A stretch of 46,020 nt of DNA, taken from the NCBI GenBank assembly GCA_022340665.1, contig JAJDNM010000002.1, positions 1 to 46,020 on the forward strand. The letters run 5' to 3'. The position numbers were made by a program, and so were the translations under genes. Source of the stretch: Acidobacteriota bacterium. Its GTDB lineage: Bacteria; Acidobacteriota; Thermoanaerobaculia; Thermoanaerobaculales; Sulfomarinibacteraceae. Shown piece after piece: positions 31,555 to 40,800 of the stretch. Numbering within the stretch: position 1 is the stretch's first letter; each line of letters opens with the position of its first letter. Under the pieces are notes generated by a model. It made no database searches, was not told the DNA's origin, and was given only the letters and a program-made list of their open reading frames with translations.

Positions 31555-32552
31555 TGAGACGCCTGATTATCGGTTTACTGTTGGTTGTGTTGGCCATGTC
31601 GCTTCAGATGGGCTGCCGATCGACAGCTGCACCCGAACCGGCATCGGCTTGGGACATCGAACGGGCGGAGGTCATCGAGTGGAGTGCCGACCATCCTTCG
31701 TTCGAACAGCACTTCGCACTCGAGGCATCCGGACTTGCCGCTTCTCAGGGACTGTTGATCGTTCCGTCAGAAAAGTACGGACGTTTGCTGATAATAGACA
31801 TTACCGGGGAGGCCCGAGCCAGGACCGTTCGAGTCGGGGTGCCACCTCATGCGGAGCTCGAGGGTTCCGCAATCACTGCAAATGCGATGGTTCTCTGTGA
31901 CGAAGCGCATGCGGCGGTCTACGAAATACAGATCGGAGATCTCCGAAAGATCTTCGAAAGAGGAGTGGAATCGCCCTTGCGGGCTCTCACGCTCAACCTC
32001 GAGGGTGTTGATGCCCTCGGAGGGAAGATTGGCTTCGAAGGGATAGAGGTCGATCGGAAGGACGGAACCATTTACCTCTTGCTCGAACGTGACGGGACGG
32101 AATCGACCGGTTGCGTATCCCGGATCTGGAATCTCAAACGCTACGGGAACTCGCTGCGATCAGAACGAGAACCGATCGAAATCGGGCTCGAGGATTGCGC
32201 CTGGCGTCTGACCGGTCTCGCGTGGTGGAACGGTCATCTGATCGCACTCAAGACGCAGTATCCGGGGGAACGCTACGAAGTGGTGACGGTGGACGTTGTG
32301 ACGGGCGGCATCGAGGTGGTGAGTGACCTGACCGGGTTGTTGAGATCTCTCGCCTCACGAGGTTGGTCGAACAACGTTGAAGGCATCGAAGTGGGACCGG
32401 ACGGATCACTCTGGCTGGTGGCTGATAATGCGGTGACAGGGGTGATTGACAATCCGTTGCCGCCACCTGGCGAGAGCCAAACCCTTCTGCTGCGTATTCC
32501 GCCAAAGCGGACCGACGGGATCGTGCCGGGGAAACGAACCACTCACCCTTGA
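31551..32552 (+). CDS. Exported lipoprotein, esterase-like / beta-propeller family
   Basis: This 333-residue protein has an N-terminal signal with the cysteine at about residue 22 (L-Q-M-G-C, an imperfect lipobox). The rest alternates strands with motifs such as G-F-E-G-I-E-V-D and [20 protein letters not shown], which resemble the esterase-like phytase/SdiA-regulated beta-propeller proteins. No catalytic residues can be assigned. The ATG overlaps the mtnA stop, so it is translationally coupled to mtnA. Confidence 0.7.
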   Translation: MMRRLIIGLLLVVLAMSLQMGCRSTAAPEPASAWDIERAEVIEWSADHPSFEQHFALEASGLAASQGLLIVPSEKYGRLLIIDITGEARARTVRVGVPPHAELEGSAITANAMVLCDEAHAAVYEIQIGDLRKIFERGVESPLRALTLNLEGVDALGGKIGFEGIEVDRKDGTIYLLLERDGTESTGCVSRIWNLKRYGNSLRSEREPIEIGLEDCAWRLTGLAWWNGHLIALKTQYPGERYEVVTVDVVTGGIEVVSDLTGLLRSLASRGWSNNVEGIEVGPDGSLWLVADNAVTGVIDNPLPPPGESQTLLLRIPPKRTDGIVPGKRTTHP

Positions 32553-32784
32553 GTGTCTCGGCCAGAGATTCAAATCCGGGAGGTCTCGACGATGCCTCTG
32601 ATGAGCCGCATTTCGAGAAGTGCGAGGTGTGGGCGCCAGCCGGACATGACCGACGGCACGGGCCGCGATTTGCGGTGGGATTTCATGTTTGGAATAGATG
32701 TACAATTGAATGGGTAACCGTTTCGACCGTTTCGGGCTCGGAGAGTCCAGCAGGGCTCTCGGAATCCGTTTTGGAGGTACGTGT
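32553..32784. other. Intergenic and leader region before the diguanylate cyclase
   Basis: This gap of about 230 bases contains no supported gene. It holds the TACAAT box at 32701 and a 5' leader with a short direct repeat of GACCGTTTCG-like sequence (32717-32740). A GGAGG sits seven bases before the TTG start at 32785. Confidence 0.35.
32701..32706 (+). promoter_or_regulatory. -10 box for diguanylate cyclase
   Basis: TACAAT is positioned for a transcript with a leader of about 70 bases. Unlike the leaderless-type genes, this one has a strong Shine-Dalgarno sequence at its start. Confidence 0.45.
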
Positions 32785-34032
32785 TTGACTGATCTTACCC
32801 AATGGTCGCCGATCGTGCTCGCTGCGATGGCACTCGGACTGGCACTCGTCATTCTTCTGATTGCGGTCCTCCGTGCTTTGCGTCGCGAGAAGAGTGCGCG
32901 CCAGGCGTCCGAGGGGAAAATTAGGGAAGTCGCCGAGGAGGCGAGCCGAAAGTACCGGCGACTCGAGCAGGACCACCAATTCCTGGTCGATTTTTTCCGC
33001 ATGTTTTCGCGCCTTGTCGGAGAGCTTCATGCCGAGCGGCAGGTGAGGATGATTCCCAACGCCCTTCTGAGCGCGATGGTTCAGATCTTTCGACCGGAGG
33101 TCGCCGCGGTGTTGGTGAAGCGAGGCACGCAGAAATCCGATCCCTCGGTGAAGGACCGTCTCTCGATTGCCGCCTTGCATGCGATTCGCGGCGCCCTCAA
33201 GCCGGGAATGGAGTTCGATTTCGGCGAGGGTCAGGCGGGAATCGCTGCCGAACGCGGCCACGTCATGATCAGGAAGGATTTCGAAGAAGACCAGGTGGCT
33301 GCGTATCAGAGATCAACGGTTACGGTCGAGCCCAAGTACGACATCGTCGCACCGATGGTCGCGGGGGGCGAGACGCTGGGGGTGCTGGCGGTGTCGCGTC
33401 CGGAGCGGCATCACGACAACGAACGAGATGTGCTGGAGATGATCGCCCGCGTTGGCGCGTTGACCTGGAAGAACGTGCAGGCCTATCGCGACAAAGAAGT
33501 CGAAGCAGAGGTTGACAAGCTGACCAGGATATTCAACAAGGGCGCCCTGCTCCGCCGGCTGGGTTTCGCCCTCCATGAAGCACGCAACAGCGGCAGCAAA
33601 GTTGCTGTGTTCATTTTCGACCTCGACAATTTCAAGGTATTCAACGACACCAACGGCCACCTGGCAGGCGACAGGCTGCTCGCGAAGTTGGCGCAGTTGG
33701 TGAAGGACACAGTACGCGCAGACGACATCTTCGGCCGTTTCGGTGGCGAGGAGTTCCTCCTGGTGATGCCCGACCGAACGGGAGCGCAGGCGATGACGGC
33801 CGCGTCGATGGTCCGAAAGCGGATCGAGGAGTACGCGTTCGAAGGCGAATCCACGCAGCCGCTCGGAAAAGTGACGATTTCGGGAGGCGTGGCGGTCTTT
33901 CCGGATGATGCATCGGAGCAGGTCGAGTTGATGCAGGTGGCTGACAGGGCGCTGTATCGCGCGAAGCAGAGTGGGCGCAACCAGGTCTTTCGCGCCGAAG
34001 AGCCCGGCCTCAATCCGGTCGATACGCGCTGA
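32785..34032 (+). CDS. GAF-GGDEF diguanylate cyclase
   Basis: This 415-residue enzyme makes c-di-GMP. It has a membrane helix at about residues 10-32, a coiled stretch, a GAF-like sensory domain (about 85-235) and a GGDEF domain. The active motif is R-F-G-G-E-E-F at about residue 320. The inhibitory I-site R-A-D-D sits five residues before it, so product inhibition is likely. I chose TTG 32785 because GGAGG lies seven bases upstream; an ATG at 32710 is in frame but lacks a ribosome site. Confidence 0.92.
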   Translation: MTDLTQWSPIVLAAMALGLALVILLIAVLRALRREKSARQASEGKIREVAEEASRKYRRLEQDHQFLVDFFRMFSRLVGELHAERQVRMIPNALLSAMVQIFRPEVAAVLVKRGTQKSDPSVKDRLSIAALHAIRGALKPGMEFDFGEGQAGIAAERGHVMIRKDFEEDQVAAYQRSTVTVEPKYDIVAPMVAGGETLGVLAVSRPERHHDNERDVLEMIARVGALTWKNVQAYRDKEVEAEVDKLTRIFNKGALLRRLGFALHEARNSGSKVAVFIFDLDNFKVFNDTNGHLAGDRLLAKLAQLVKDTVRADDIFGRFGGEEFLLVMPDRTGAQAMTAASMVRKRIEEYAFEGESTQPLGKVTISGGVAVFPDDASEQVELMQVADRALYRAKQSGRNQVFRAEEPGLNPVDTR

Positions 34033-34044
34033 GGCCTCGCCCGT

Positions 34045-34174
34045 CCGCCCACCCGATGCTGGATCCTAGATACTCGATCCGCCCACCCACCCCTCGACGA
34101 GTCAGCGAGACGATTCATTGATTCGATGCATCCAGCATCCAGCATCCAGCATCGAGCTTCCGCCGCGTGGGTGG
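34045..34174. repeat. Word-array palindromic intergenic repeat, element 4 (ATCCAGC word)
   Basis: The region opens with CCGCCCACCC and closes with CGTGGGTGG. Inside, the left arm reads GATGCTGGATCC (34055-34066). The right arm (34125-34157) holds CATCCAG in about three tandem copies, the reverse complement of the left arm. A second CGCCCACCCACCCC lies at 34080. The right end abuts the STAS-gene promoter. Confidence 0.85.
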
Positions 34175-34180
34175 TAAGAT
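34175..34180 (+). promoter_or_regulatory. -10 box for STAS gene, leaderless-type spacing
   Basis: TAAGAT is followed by GCCGGCC (7 nt) and the ATG at 34188. The same TAAGAT plus 7 nt arrangement occurs before cstA. It directly follows the GTGGGTGG edge of repeat element 4. Confidence 0.6.
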
Positions 34181-34187
34181 GCCGGCC

Positions 34188-34532
34188 ATGAAAGTCGATG
34201 TTCGGCATGTGGGTGATGTCATCATTGTGGATCTCGAGGGACGGCTCGTAATGGGAGTCGGTGATGAGCTCCTGCGCGACGTCATGAACGAGCTGATTGC
34301 CGAGGATTGGAAAAAGATTGTCCTCAACCTGCGCAAGGTATCGATCATTGACAGTTCGGGTATCGGCGAGGTCGTATCCGGCTGGAAGCTCGGGCGGCGG
34401 TTTGGCGCTTCAGTCAAGCTCTTGCGTCCGGCGCCGCAGATTCAGAGGACCCTGCGGCTGACACAACTCCTGCCGTTGCTCGAGGTCTTCGATGAAGAGG
34501 ACGAAGCCGTGGCGAGCTTTCAGACCGACTGA
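34188..34532 (+). CDS. STAS-domain protein (anti-sigma factor antagonist type)
   Basis: This 114-residue single STAS domain resembles SpoIIAA/RsbV. The phosphorylatable serine lies in I-D-S-S-G-I-G-E. Such proteins switch partner by phosphorylation, freeing a sigma factor or other target from a kinase. No RsbW-type kinase gene is in the window. The diguanylate cyclase lies upstream on the same strand, but a repeat and a promoter lie between them. Confidence 0.88.
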   Translation: MKVDVRHVGDVIIVDLEGRLVMGVGDELLRDVMNELIAEDWKKIVLNLRKVSIIDSSGIGEVVSGWKLGRRFGASVKLLRPAPQIQRTLRLTQLLPLLEVFDEEDEAVASFQTD

Positions 34533-34621
34533 TTCGGGCGCGAGGTAGGGCTGCTCGGCGCCTTCGCTCGTGGGGGTTGGAGAGGGATCATCGCAACAAC
34601 CGAAGGGGGAGGGGGTCGCCG

Positions 34622-35806
34622 ATGTTCGACAGCTTTCGTGAGGGTTTCAAAAACGAACTGGACAGCATTCGTGAGGCAGGTACCTACAAAGAAGAACGAG
34701 TGATCTCGTCTCCCCAGAGCGCGGCCATCAGTGTGCCCCAGGGTGAAGTCATCAACTTCTGCGCCAATAACTACCTGGGCCTTGCAGACAACCCGGATAT
34801 CATCGCTCGCGCGAAGCAGGCGCTCGACGAGCGTGGCTTCGGTATGGCTTCAGTGCGGTTCATCTGCGGCACTCAGGACCTCCACAAGGAGCTCGAAAAC
34901 ACGATCAGCAGCTTCAACGGAACCGACGACACGATTCTCTACTCCTCGTGCTTCGACGCCAACGCGGGGCTCTTCGAGACGATCCTCGGACCCGACGACG
35001 CGATCATCTCCGACCAACTCAACCACGCTTCAATCATCGATGGAGTGCGGCTCTGCAAGGCGGAGCGATTCCGGTTCGCGAACTCGGACATGGAGGAACT
35101 GAAGAAGATCCTCGCGCAAACCCAAGGCCACCGTCGTCGCCTGATCGCGACGGACGGCGTGTTCTCGATGGACGGCTACCTGGTCAAGCTCGATCGGATA
35201 TGTGATCTCGCGGATCGCTTCGATGCGATGGTGATGGTGGACGACTCACACGCCACCGGCTACATCGGCAAGACCGGGCGCGGGACTCCGGAGCATTGCG
35301 GTGTGCAGGGTCGGGTCGATGTCATAACGTCCACCCTCGGCAAGGCCCTCGGCGGTGCTTCCGGCGGTTACACGACGGGTCGCCAAGAGATCATCGACAT
35401 GTTGCGCCAGCGTTCGAGGCCCTACCTCTTCTCCAACACGCTCACGCCGGCCCTGGCGGCTGCCGGAATCGAGGTCTTCCGAATGCTCTCCGAGACCACC
35501 GCACTGCGTGAGAAGCTGATGGACAACACGCGCTATTTCCGCGACAAGCTGTCGAAGGTCGGGTTCGACCTGCTCGACGGCGAGACGGCGATTGTGCCGG
35601 TGATGCTGTACGACGCCAAGCTCGCAACCGATGTCGCAGACGCGATGCTGGAGGAAGGGATATACGTTATCGGCTTTTCCTACCCGGTTGTGCCGCAGGG
35701 CCAGGCTCGAATCAGGGTCCAGATCTCGGCCGCGCACGAGCGCGACCATCTCGACCGAGCGGTGGCTGCGTTCGAGACCGTGGGCAAACGACTCGGCGTG
35801 ATCTGA
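34622..35806 (+). CDS. kbl: Glycine C-acetyltransferase (2-amino-3-ketobutyrate CoA ligase)
   Basis: This PLP enzyme of the alpha-oxoamine synthase family cleaves 2-amino-3-ketobutyrate with CoA into glycine and acetyl-CoA during threonine breakdown. The visible motifs are [27 protein letters not shown] and the PLP lysine in S-T-L-G-K-A-L-G-G. About 394 residues. The ATG at 34622 follows a GGGGGAGGGGG. No threonine dehydrogenase gene is adjacent. Confidence 0.93.
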   Translation: MFDSFREGFKNELDSIREAGTYKEERVISSPQSAAISVPQGEVINFCANNYLGLADNPDIIARAKQALDERGFGMASVRFICGTQDLHKELENTISSFNGTDDTILYSSCFDANAGLFETILGPDDAIISDQLNHASIIDGVRLCKAERFRFANSDMEELKKILAQTQGHRRRLIATDGVFSMDGYLVKLDRICDLADRFDAMVMVDDSHATGYIGKTGRGTPEHCGVQGRVDVITSTLGKALGGASGGYTTGRQEIIDMLRQRSRPYLFSNTLTPALAAAGIEVFRMLSETTALREKLMDNTRYFRDKLSKVGFDLLDGETAIVPVMLYDAKLATDVADAMLEEGIYVIGFSYPVVPQGQARIRVQISAAHERDHLDRAVAAFETVGKRLGVI

Positions 35807-35828
35807 GGGCTGGCCGTCAGGAGTCTCC

Positions 35829-36551
35829 ATGAGCGCGACCAGCCAGGCAGAGGAGTTGGAATCCGCTCTTCGAGCTTTCGGCGACACTGATCGTGCCGTT
35901 GGCGCAAAGGCCTATCTGAAGAGCGATCTCGAGTTCATCGGAGTGGCGGCCAAACCGCTCCGGGCAGTTGCGCACACATTTCTGGCAGATCATCCCGGGT
36001 TCGACCGCGCATCGTTACTCGACCTCGTACAAGTGCTCTGGAAGCGACCTGTGTTCGAACTCAAGGGGGTAGCGGTGGCGCTTCTCGAACGCCGGACGAT
36101 TGATCTCGTCCCGGGGGATCTCGATCTCATCGAAGATCTTTTGCGTCGTTCGCACACCTGGGCGTTGGTCGACTGGCTCTGCACCAAGGTGGCGGCGCCG
36201 CTCGTCGAGCGCGATCCCCGCATGACTGCGATCGTGCTCGAACGCTGGTCCAGGGATGAAGATTTCTGGGTCCGGCGAGCCTCGATGCTCGCCCAGTTGC
36301 CAGCCCTTCGAGCCGGTGGCGGTGACTTCGAACTCTTCGCCTCATTTGCATCGACCATGGTTGGCGAGAAAGAGTTCTTCATTCGCAAGGCGATCGGCTG
36401 GGTGCTTCGGGACGTGAGCAAGAAACGTCCGGAACTGGCGTTCAGCTTCTTGTTGGAGCATATCCGCGAGGTCTCCGCGCTGACCCTCCGAGAGGGATCC
36501 AAGTATCTACTGGACGGGCAAAGAGAGACTCTGAACCGGGCGTGTGGTTGA
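35829..36551 (+). CDS. DNA alkylation repair protein, AlkD-like HEAT-repeat family
   Basis: This 240-residue all-helical protein matches the AlkD family, bacterial DNA glycosylases that remove bulky or positively charged alkylated bases. The recognisable segments are YLKSDLEFIGV, TWALVDWLCTKV (tryptophan/aspartate pair), DFWVRRASMLA and FFIRKAIGWVLRD. AGGAG lies about six bases before the ATG, 22 bases after kbl. Confidence 0.86.
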   Translation: MSATSQAEELESALRAFGDTDRAVGAKAYLKSDLEFIGVAAKPLRAVAHTFLADHPGFDRASLLDLVQVLWKRPVFELKGVAVALLERRTIDLVPGDLDLIEDLLRRSHTWALVDWLCTKVAAPLVERDPRMTAIVLERWSRDEDFWVRRASMLAQLPALRAGGGDFELFASFASTMVGEKEFFIRKAIGWVLRDVSKKRPELAFSFLLEHIREVSALTLREGSKYLLDGQRETLNRACG

Positions 36552-36584
36552 CACGAACGACCGGACCGAGAATTGGGAAACCAA

Positions 36585-37349
36585 TCAGCGTCTTCGCGCC
36601 GCGAAGAGGAGCCCGACTCCCCAGGGGACACCGTCGAAGAGTCGGTCGAAATCGAATGCGGTCCGGATTGTGGCGACCAGCCACCGGGTTCTGCCAAGGG
36701 CCGAGATTGTGCTCAGCCCTCGGTCGCCTTCAACCGTTCCCTGGTGGTGGAGCCGTCGGCGGTTGACCCGCTTGAGAAACCAATCATCATAAAGTCTCAG
36801 CAGCGGCCAACCCCATGCTACGACCATCGCTTCCATGCCGACGGCGTCGAAAAGTCTCTCCAGATCCGACCTCGAATACCTTCGCAGGTGCCCCGCCCAA
36901 TCGTCCCAATCCGACCATTGATCCGGTCCCGCCGGAACCGTGCCGACGAGCCAGCCGGCCGGTCCGAGCACCCGCCCGAACTCGGCGACCGCGACCTCCT
37001 GGTCGGGGATGTGTTCCAGAGTCTCGGCGGTGGTTGCGCTGATGAAGGTACCGTCCGCGAACGGCAAGTTCGTGACATCGGCGACCACCGGCAGGACACG
37101 TGCCGCGACACCGGCATCGGCGGCGCGCGTTGCGAGGACGCGCATCGATCGTAACGAGAGGTCCGCCGAAATGACGGTGTGTCCCGATCGAGCCAGGGCA
37201 AATGAAAGTGACCCGACACCGGCAGCGCACTCGAGATGGATGCCCGGCGCTGGCACCAGCCGTCGTAGCTGTCGAGTGATTCGCCGTTCCCGATGCGCGT
37301 GCCTCGGTCCGAAGAACTCCGGATCGACTCCCCACTCCGCCTTGCCCAT
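36585..37349 (-). CDS. Class I SAM-dependent methyltransferase
   Basis: This protein of about 254 residues has the Rossmann methyltransferase core: motif I L-E-C-A-A-G-V-G-S-L-S-F (first glycine of GxGxG replaced by alanine), SADLSLRSM, ADVTNLPFADGTF and ETLEHIPDQEVAVAEFGRVL. This is a Methyltransf_11 layout. The substrate is unknown. The start at 37349 is set by a TATTCT box six bases upstream. It is convergent with the AlkD-like gene and divergent from the RNase D gene. Confidence 0.85.
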   Translation of the reverse strand: MGKAEWGVDPEFFGPRHAHRERRITRQLRRLVPAPGIHLECAAGVGSLSFALARSGHTVISADLSLRSMRVLATRAADAGVAARVLPVVADVTNLPFADGTFISATTAETLEHIPDQEVAVAEFGRVLGPAGWLVGTVPAGPDQWSDWDDWAGHLRRYSRSDLERLFDAVGMEAMVVAWGWPLLRLYDDWFLKRVNRRRLHHQGTVEGDRGLSTISALGRTRWLVATIRTAFDFDRLFDGVPWGVGLLFAARRR

Positions 37350-37355
37350 GGAGGG

Positions 37356-37361
37356 AGAATA
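37356..37361 (-). promoter_or_regulatory. -10 box for methyltransferase, leaderless-type spacing
   Basis: TATTCT on the minus strand is followed by CCCTCC (6 nt) and the ATG at 37349. No Shine-Dalgarno sequence is present. Confidence 0.55.
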
Positions 37362-37370
37362 ACAACATTC

Positions 37371-37507
37371 GAATTGGGATTTAAGAGTGAGGAATGAGGA
37401 ATGTCGCCCACCAGACCACGAATTTCGGATTTCGGATTCCCCCCGCCCCACCGGAGAACGGGGGGTGGGTGGGAATGCAAAATTCCGAATTCCTCATTCA
37501 GAATTCT
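37371..37507. repeat. Word-array palindromic intergenic repeat, element 5 (GAGGAATG and CGGATTT words)
   Basis: Left arm: GAGGAATGAGGAATG (37390-37404) and CGAATTTCGGATTTCGG (37419-37435). The core has CCCCGCCCC and then GGGGGGTGGGTGGG. Right arm: AAATTCCGAATTCCTCATTC (37479-37498), complementary to the left arm in nested order. It sits between two divergent promoters, so it is not a terminator here. Confidence 0.85.
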
Positions 37508-37515
37508 CGCTCTGC

Positions 37516-37521
37516 TACCAT
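37516..37521 (+). promoter_or_regulatory. -10 box for RNase D gene, leaderless-type spacing
   Basis: TACCAT is followed by CCCCACCC (8 nt) and the ATG at 37530. No Shine-Dalgarno sequence is present. Confidence 0.45.
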
Positions 37522-37529
37522 CCCCACCC

Positions 37530-38663
37530 ATGTCCGAGGACCTGAACCCCCTCTGGATCGACACCCCCGAAGGCCTGCGGGATGCCGCCTCTGTGTTTTC
37601 GAGTGCGCAGAGGATTGCACTCGACACCGAGGCCGACTCGATGCATTCGTACTTCCACAAGGTGTGCCTCATTCAGGTCAGCGCCAATGCGCACCACATG
37701 GTGATCGATCCCCTGGCGATCGGGCCTGACGATCTTGCGTTGCTGTGGAAGATGGTTGGCGACCCCGAGATTCCGATCCTGATGCACGGCGCCGACTACG
37801 ACATCCGGATTCTGGATCGCGATTACGGCGTGCGAGTTGCCGGGCTCCAGGACAGCCAGATCATGGCCCAGTTGTTGGGCGAGGAGAAAACCGGACTCGC
37901 CGCGCTGCTCGAGAAAGAGCTCGGAATTCACCTCGACAAGAAGTTTCAACGAGCTGATTGGGGGCGACGCCCACTCAGGGACGATCAACTCGCGTATGCG
38001 GCGGCAGACACCGCCTACCTGGGCGATCTTGTGGATCTGCTGAGGTACCGTCTCGAGGATTTGGACCGATGGAGCTGGGCGGAAGAGGAGTTCCAAAAGC
38101 TCGAGATGGTTCGCCACAATCCCGTCGAACCGAATCCGCTCGCCTTCGAGAAGCTCAAGGGAGCGCGCTCGCTGCGCGGTGACGCACGGGACCGTCTCTT
38201 CTCTCTCTATCAGTGGCGGGATCGGCAGGCACGCTCACGAGATGTTCCACCCTTCAAGATCCTGGGCAACAAATCGTTGCTGGTGATGGCAATGGATCCT
38301 CCCTCGGATCTTGAAGCAATGGGTGGGGTGGACGGTGTGGGACCGCGCGCCGTTCGCCGTTGGGGCCGTTCATTGCTGCGTGTGGTGGCCACTCCCCGGC
38401 GAGCCCCGGCGCGGGTTCGCCGGCCGAGGCAGATATCGCCCGATGCCGCCGAGCGAAGACGGCTGAAGAGCTTGCTCGCAGTACGTGACGAGAAAGCCGG
38501 GGAGCTCGGCATCCAGGCCAGTTTGCTCTGCTCGCGTGGTCTGGCAGAATCGGTGTCCTCGTACCAACCGCCATGTTCATCACACGAGGATCTCGCCCGA
38601 GCCGGTCTCGACGGATGGCGGCTCGAGGTCCTCGGCGACGATTTCCTCGGTGCGATTCCCTAG
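37530..38663 (+). CDS. rnd: RNase D-type 3'-5' exonuclease with HRDC domain
   Basis: RNase D trims RNA 3' ends, including tRNA precursors. The DEDDy active site is visible: [15 protein letters not shown] and Y-A-A-A-D-T-A-Y. An HRDC domain (about 210-290) and a second helical region follow. About 377 residues. The start at 37530 gives the normal N terminus (LWIDTPEGL). Its TAG stop and the murA stop on the other strand share the bases CTAG. Confidence 0.9.
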   Translation: MSEDLNPLWIDTPEGLRDAASVFSSAQRIALDTEADSMHSYFHKVCLIQVSANAHHMVIDPLAIGPDDLALLWKMVGDPEIPILMHGADYDIRILDRDYGVRVAGLQDSQIMAQLLGEEKTGLAALLEKELGIHLDKKFQRADWGRRPLRDDQLAYAAADTAYLGDLVDLLRYRLEDLDRWSWAEEEFQKLEMVRHNPVEPNPLAFEKLKGARSLRGDARDRLFSLYQWRDRQARSRDVPPFKILGNKSLLVMAMDPPSDLEAMGGVDGVGPRAVRRWGRSLLRVVATPRRAPARVRRPRQISPDAAERRRLKSLLAVRDEKAGELGIQASLLCSRGLAESVSSYQPPCSSHEDLARAGLDGWRLEVLGDDFLGAIP

Positions 38664-39970
38664 CTTTTGATCCGCTGGATATCAGCGCCGAGTTCTTCGA
38701 GCCGGGTATGGAGGTTCTGATATCCCCGTTCGACCTGACGGATGTTGTGGATCACGCTCTCACCCTCGGCGGCGAGTGCCGCGATGACGAGAGCCATGCC
38801 GGCGCGAATGTCCGGGCTGGCCAGGACCTGCCCGTGGAGCTTCGAGGGCCCGACAACCACGGCGCGGTGAGGGTCGCAGAGCACGATCCGTGCGCCCATC
38901 GCGATCAGGCGGTCGACCCAAAACAGCCGGCTCTCGAACATCTTCTCGTGGATCAGGATGGTGCCGCGCGCCTGGGTGGCCAGGACGACCGAAATCGAGG
39001 TGAGATCGGCCGGAAAGGCCGGCCAGGGGCCGTCATCGATTTTGGGAATCGCGCCGTGAATGTCCTCCTGGATCACCAAATCCTGACCTGAGGGCACGAT
39101 GATGTCGTGTCCCTCGACCCGCCAGGTGATGCCGAGCCTTCCGAAACAGAGCTCGGTCATTCGGTGGTGCTTCTCTGGCTCTGCGCCAACGATTCGCAAC
39201 TCACCGCCGGTGACGGCCGCGAGACCTATGAAGCTCCCCACCTCGAGGGGGTCGGGTCCGATGGTCGCTGCGGCACCGCCTAGGGTGGGGCGGCCTTCCA
39301 CCTCGAGTGTGTTCGTACCGATGCCCGAGATCGAGCCTCCCATCGAGTTGACCAAGTGGCACAACTCCTGGACGTGCGGCTCTGAAGCGGCGTTGCGGAT
39401 GGTGGTCTTGCCGTCCGCCAGAGAGGCCGCCATGACCGCGTTCTCGGTCGCCATCACACTCATCTCGTGCAGGAAAACGTCTGACCCGATGAGGCCGTTG
39501 GGAGCCCTCAGGTGGTAGCGATCCGAAGCGATCTCGACCACCGCACCGAGCGCCTGAAACGCGTGGAGATGGGCGTCGAGCGGTCGCCGACCAATGCGGT
39601 CGCCACCCGGGCGTGGCAGCTTGGCGCTTCCGAATCGGGCCAGAAGAGGACCGGCGAGCAGGAAGGACGCCCTGATCTCGCAGGCCAACAGCTCCGGGAC
39701 CGGTCGTGCCTCCACCAATGAGCTGTCGATGAGCCACGAATTCGGCCCTTTCTGCTCGACGTTGGAACCGAGCTCGGACAGTAGTTCCAACATTACTGCC
39801 GCGTCGCGAATCTGCGGCACGTTTGCGAGCTCCACTGTTCCTTCCGAGAGCAGAGTGGCGGCGAGCATTGGCAGGGCAGCGTTTTTGTTGCCGCCCGGCA
39901 CCAAAGTGCCGTGGATCGGACGGCCACCACGGATCACGTATGCGAATTGGGCGTCATCGAGGATTCTCAT
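38660..39970 (-). CDS. murA: UDP-N-acetylglucosamine 1-carboxyvinyltransferase with Asp in place of the fosfomycin-target Cys
   Basis: MurA makes the first committed peptidoglycan precursor from UDP-GlcNAc and PEP. The catalytic lysine block [10 protein letters not shown] and the conserved FPADLTS segment are present. In the PEP-binding loop the sequence is [12 protein letters not shown], so the usual cysteine (Cys115 in E. coli) is aspartate, at about residue 124. Cys-to-Asp MurA enzymes are known to resist fosfomycin. About 436 residues. The start at 39970 follows a TACTTT box by six bases. Confidence 0.95.
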   Translation of the reverse strand: MRILDDAQFAYVIRGGRPIHGTLVPGGNKNAALPMLAATLLSEGTVELANVPQIRDAAVMLELLSELGSNVEQKGPNSWLIDSSLVEARPVPELLACEIRASFLLAGPLLARFGSAKLPRPGGDRIGRRPLDAHLHAFQALGAVVEIASDRYHLRAPNGLIGSDVFLHEMSVMATENAVMAASLADGKTTIRNAASEPHVQELCHLVNSMGGSISGIGTNTLEVEGRPTLGGAAATIGPDPLEVGSFIGLAAVTGGELRIVGAEPEKHHRMTELCFGRLGITWRVEGHDIIVPSGQDLVIQEDIHGAIPKIDDGPWPAFPADLTSISVVLATQARGTILIHEKMFESRLFWVDRLIAMGARIVLCDPHRAVVVGPSKLHGQVLASPDIRAGMALVIAALAAEGESVIHNIRQVERGYQNLHTRLEELGADIQRIKS

Positions 39971-39976
39971 GGATTC

Positions 39977-39982
39977 AAAGTA
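39977..39982 (-). promoter_or_regulatory. -10 box for murA, leaderless-type spacing
   Basis: TACTTT on the minus strand is followed by GAATCC (6 nt) and the ATG at 39970. No Shine-Dalgarno sequence is present. Confidence 0.5.
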
Positions 39983-40126
39983 ACAGGGCCTGATGACGAA
40001 GGCGTGCACGCTTCGTGGCAATTCAGTGGCGACAAGCAGGTACCGGCTATTAGCCGTGAGCGGCTCGCCGTGGTTGATGAAATGTGGGTGCGGGACCTGA
40101 GTGATCATTGCTCGGAGCCGATCGGT

Positions 40127-40132
40127 TAGAAT
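40127..40132 (+). promoter_or_regulatory. -10 box for HolC-like gene, leaderless-type spacing
   Basis: TAGAAT is followed by TGCCCTCG (8 nt) and the ATG at 40141. No Shine-Dalgarno sequence is present. The remaining gap towards murA shows nothing I can name. Confidence 0.5.
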
Positions 40133-40140
40133 TGCCCTCG

Positions 40141-40566
40141 ATGGCCCGTTTGGAACTCCACGAACTCAAGACTGACAAACGAGCCGGTGAGCTGGCCGCC
40201 CTGCTATCGCGACTCCATGCATCGCGCGAGAGGCTGGTGGTGTGGGTGGCTGATGAGGGCCGCCGCCAGATTCTCGATGACTACCTGTGGACCTTCCAGA
40301 AGCTCGCATTTCTGCCTCACGCACTTTGGGCCCCGGAGCTGGGCGAGGTCGAGGAACCGGTTGTCCTGGTCGGTGAACCGATGAATCCCAACGGTGCCTC
40401 GATTCTCGTGGTCGGCGATGACCCGCCGCCCGGGGCATGGGCGGCGACCTTCGACGAGGTTCACGACCTGATCCCTCCGGGGGAGGCCGGTGAGCGGCGA
40501 ACGGAGTTTTGGGAAAGGTGGAAGGCGGATCCGGAGACAGACGGCGAGATGTACGAACGCGAGTAG
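40141..40566 (+). CDS. holC: DNA polymerase III chi subunit-like protein
   Basis: This protein of about 141 residues resembles HolC (chi), which links the clamp loader to single-strand binding protein. The family pattern is [29 protein letters not shown] in outline: a helical region, an L-W-T-F block and F-L-P-H. It also has a later G-A-S-I-L-V-V-G-D segment. Chi is mainly known from Proteobacteria, so the call is moderate. Confidence 0.7.
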   Translation: MARLELHELKTDKRAGELAALLSRLHASRERLVVWVADEGRRQILDDYLWTFQKLAFLPHALWAPELGEVEEPVVLVGEPMNPNGASILVVGDDPPPGAWAATFDEVHDLIPPGEAGERRTEFWERWKADPETDGEMYERE

Positions 40567-40625
40567 AGACTGCCTCTCCGGCACACAATCAATATTGAGA
40601 TCAAAACGCAGGCATGGCGATGACC

Positions 40626-40642
40626 GGTGGTAGAATTCCACC
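40626..40642 (+). promoter_or_regulatory. Palindrome spanning a -10-like box before the chimeric gene remnant
   Basis: GGTGG-TAGAATT-CCACC is a five-base inverted repeat that encloses a TAGAAT box. A TTG start (40696) with AGGGGGAG lies downstream. It could be an operator for the ancestral gene or chance. Confidence 0.3.
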
Positions 40643-40695
40643 TGTCATGACCCCGCAGTAGGCACCCGGTGAGTCAGTGTTCAAAAGGGGGAGCC

Positions 40696-40800
40696 TTGAG
40701 AAGCAACAAGGTCGGCATCGTCGGTCTCGGTCCTGTGGGTTCGATCCTCGGCGCGTACCTGGTGCGCAGCGGTATGAGGGTGTACGGCGTCGAGCAGGCC
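40696..40800 (+). pseudogene. N-terminal fragment of a Rossmann-fold dehydrogenase (ketopantoate reductase type)
   Basis: The fragment reads K-V-G-I-V-G-L-G-P-V-G-S-I-L-G-A-Y-L-V and ends at about V-Y-G-V-E, an NAD(P)-binding N terminus. At about 40800 the dehydrogenase homology stops abruptly. The frame then runs through unrelated sequence. Confidence 0.65.
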
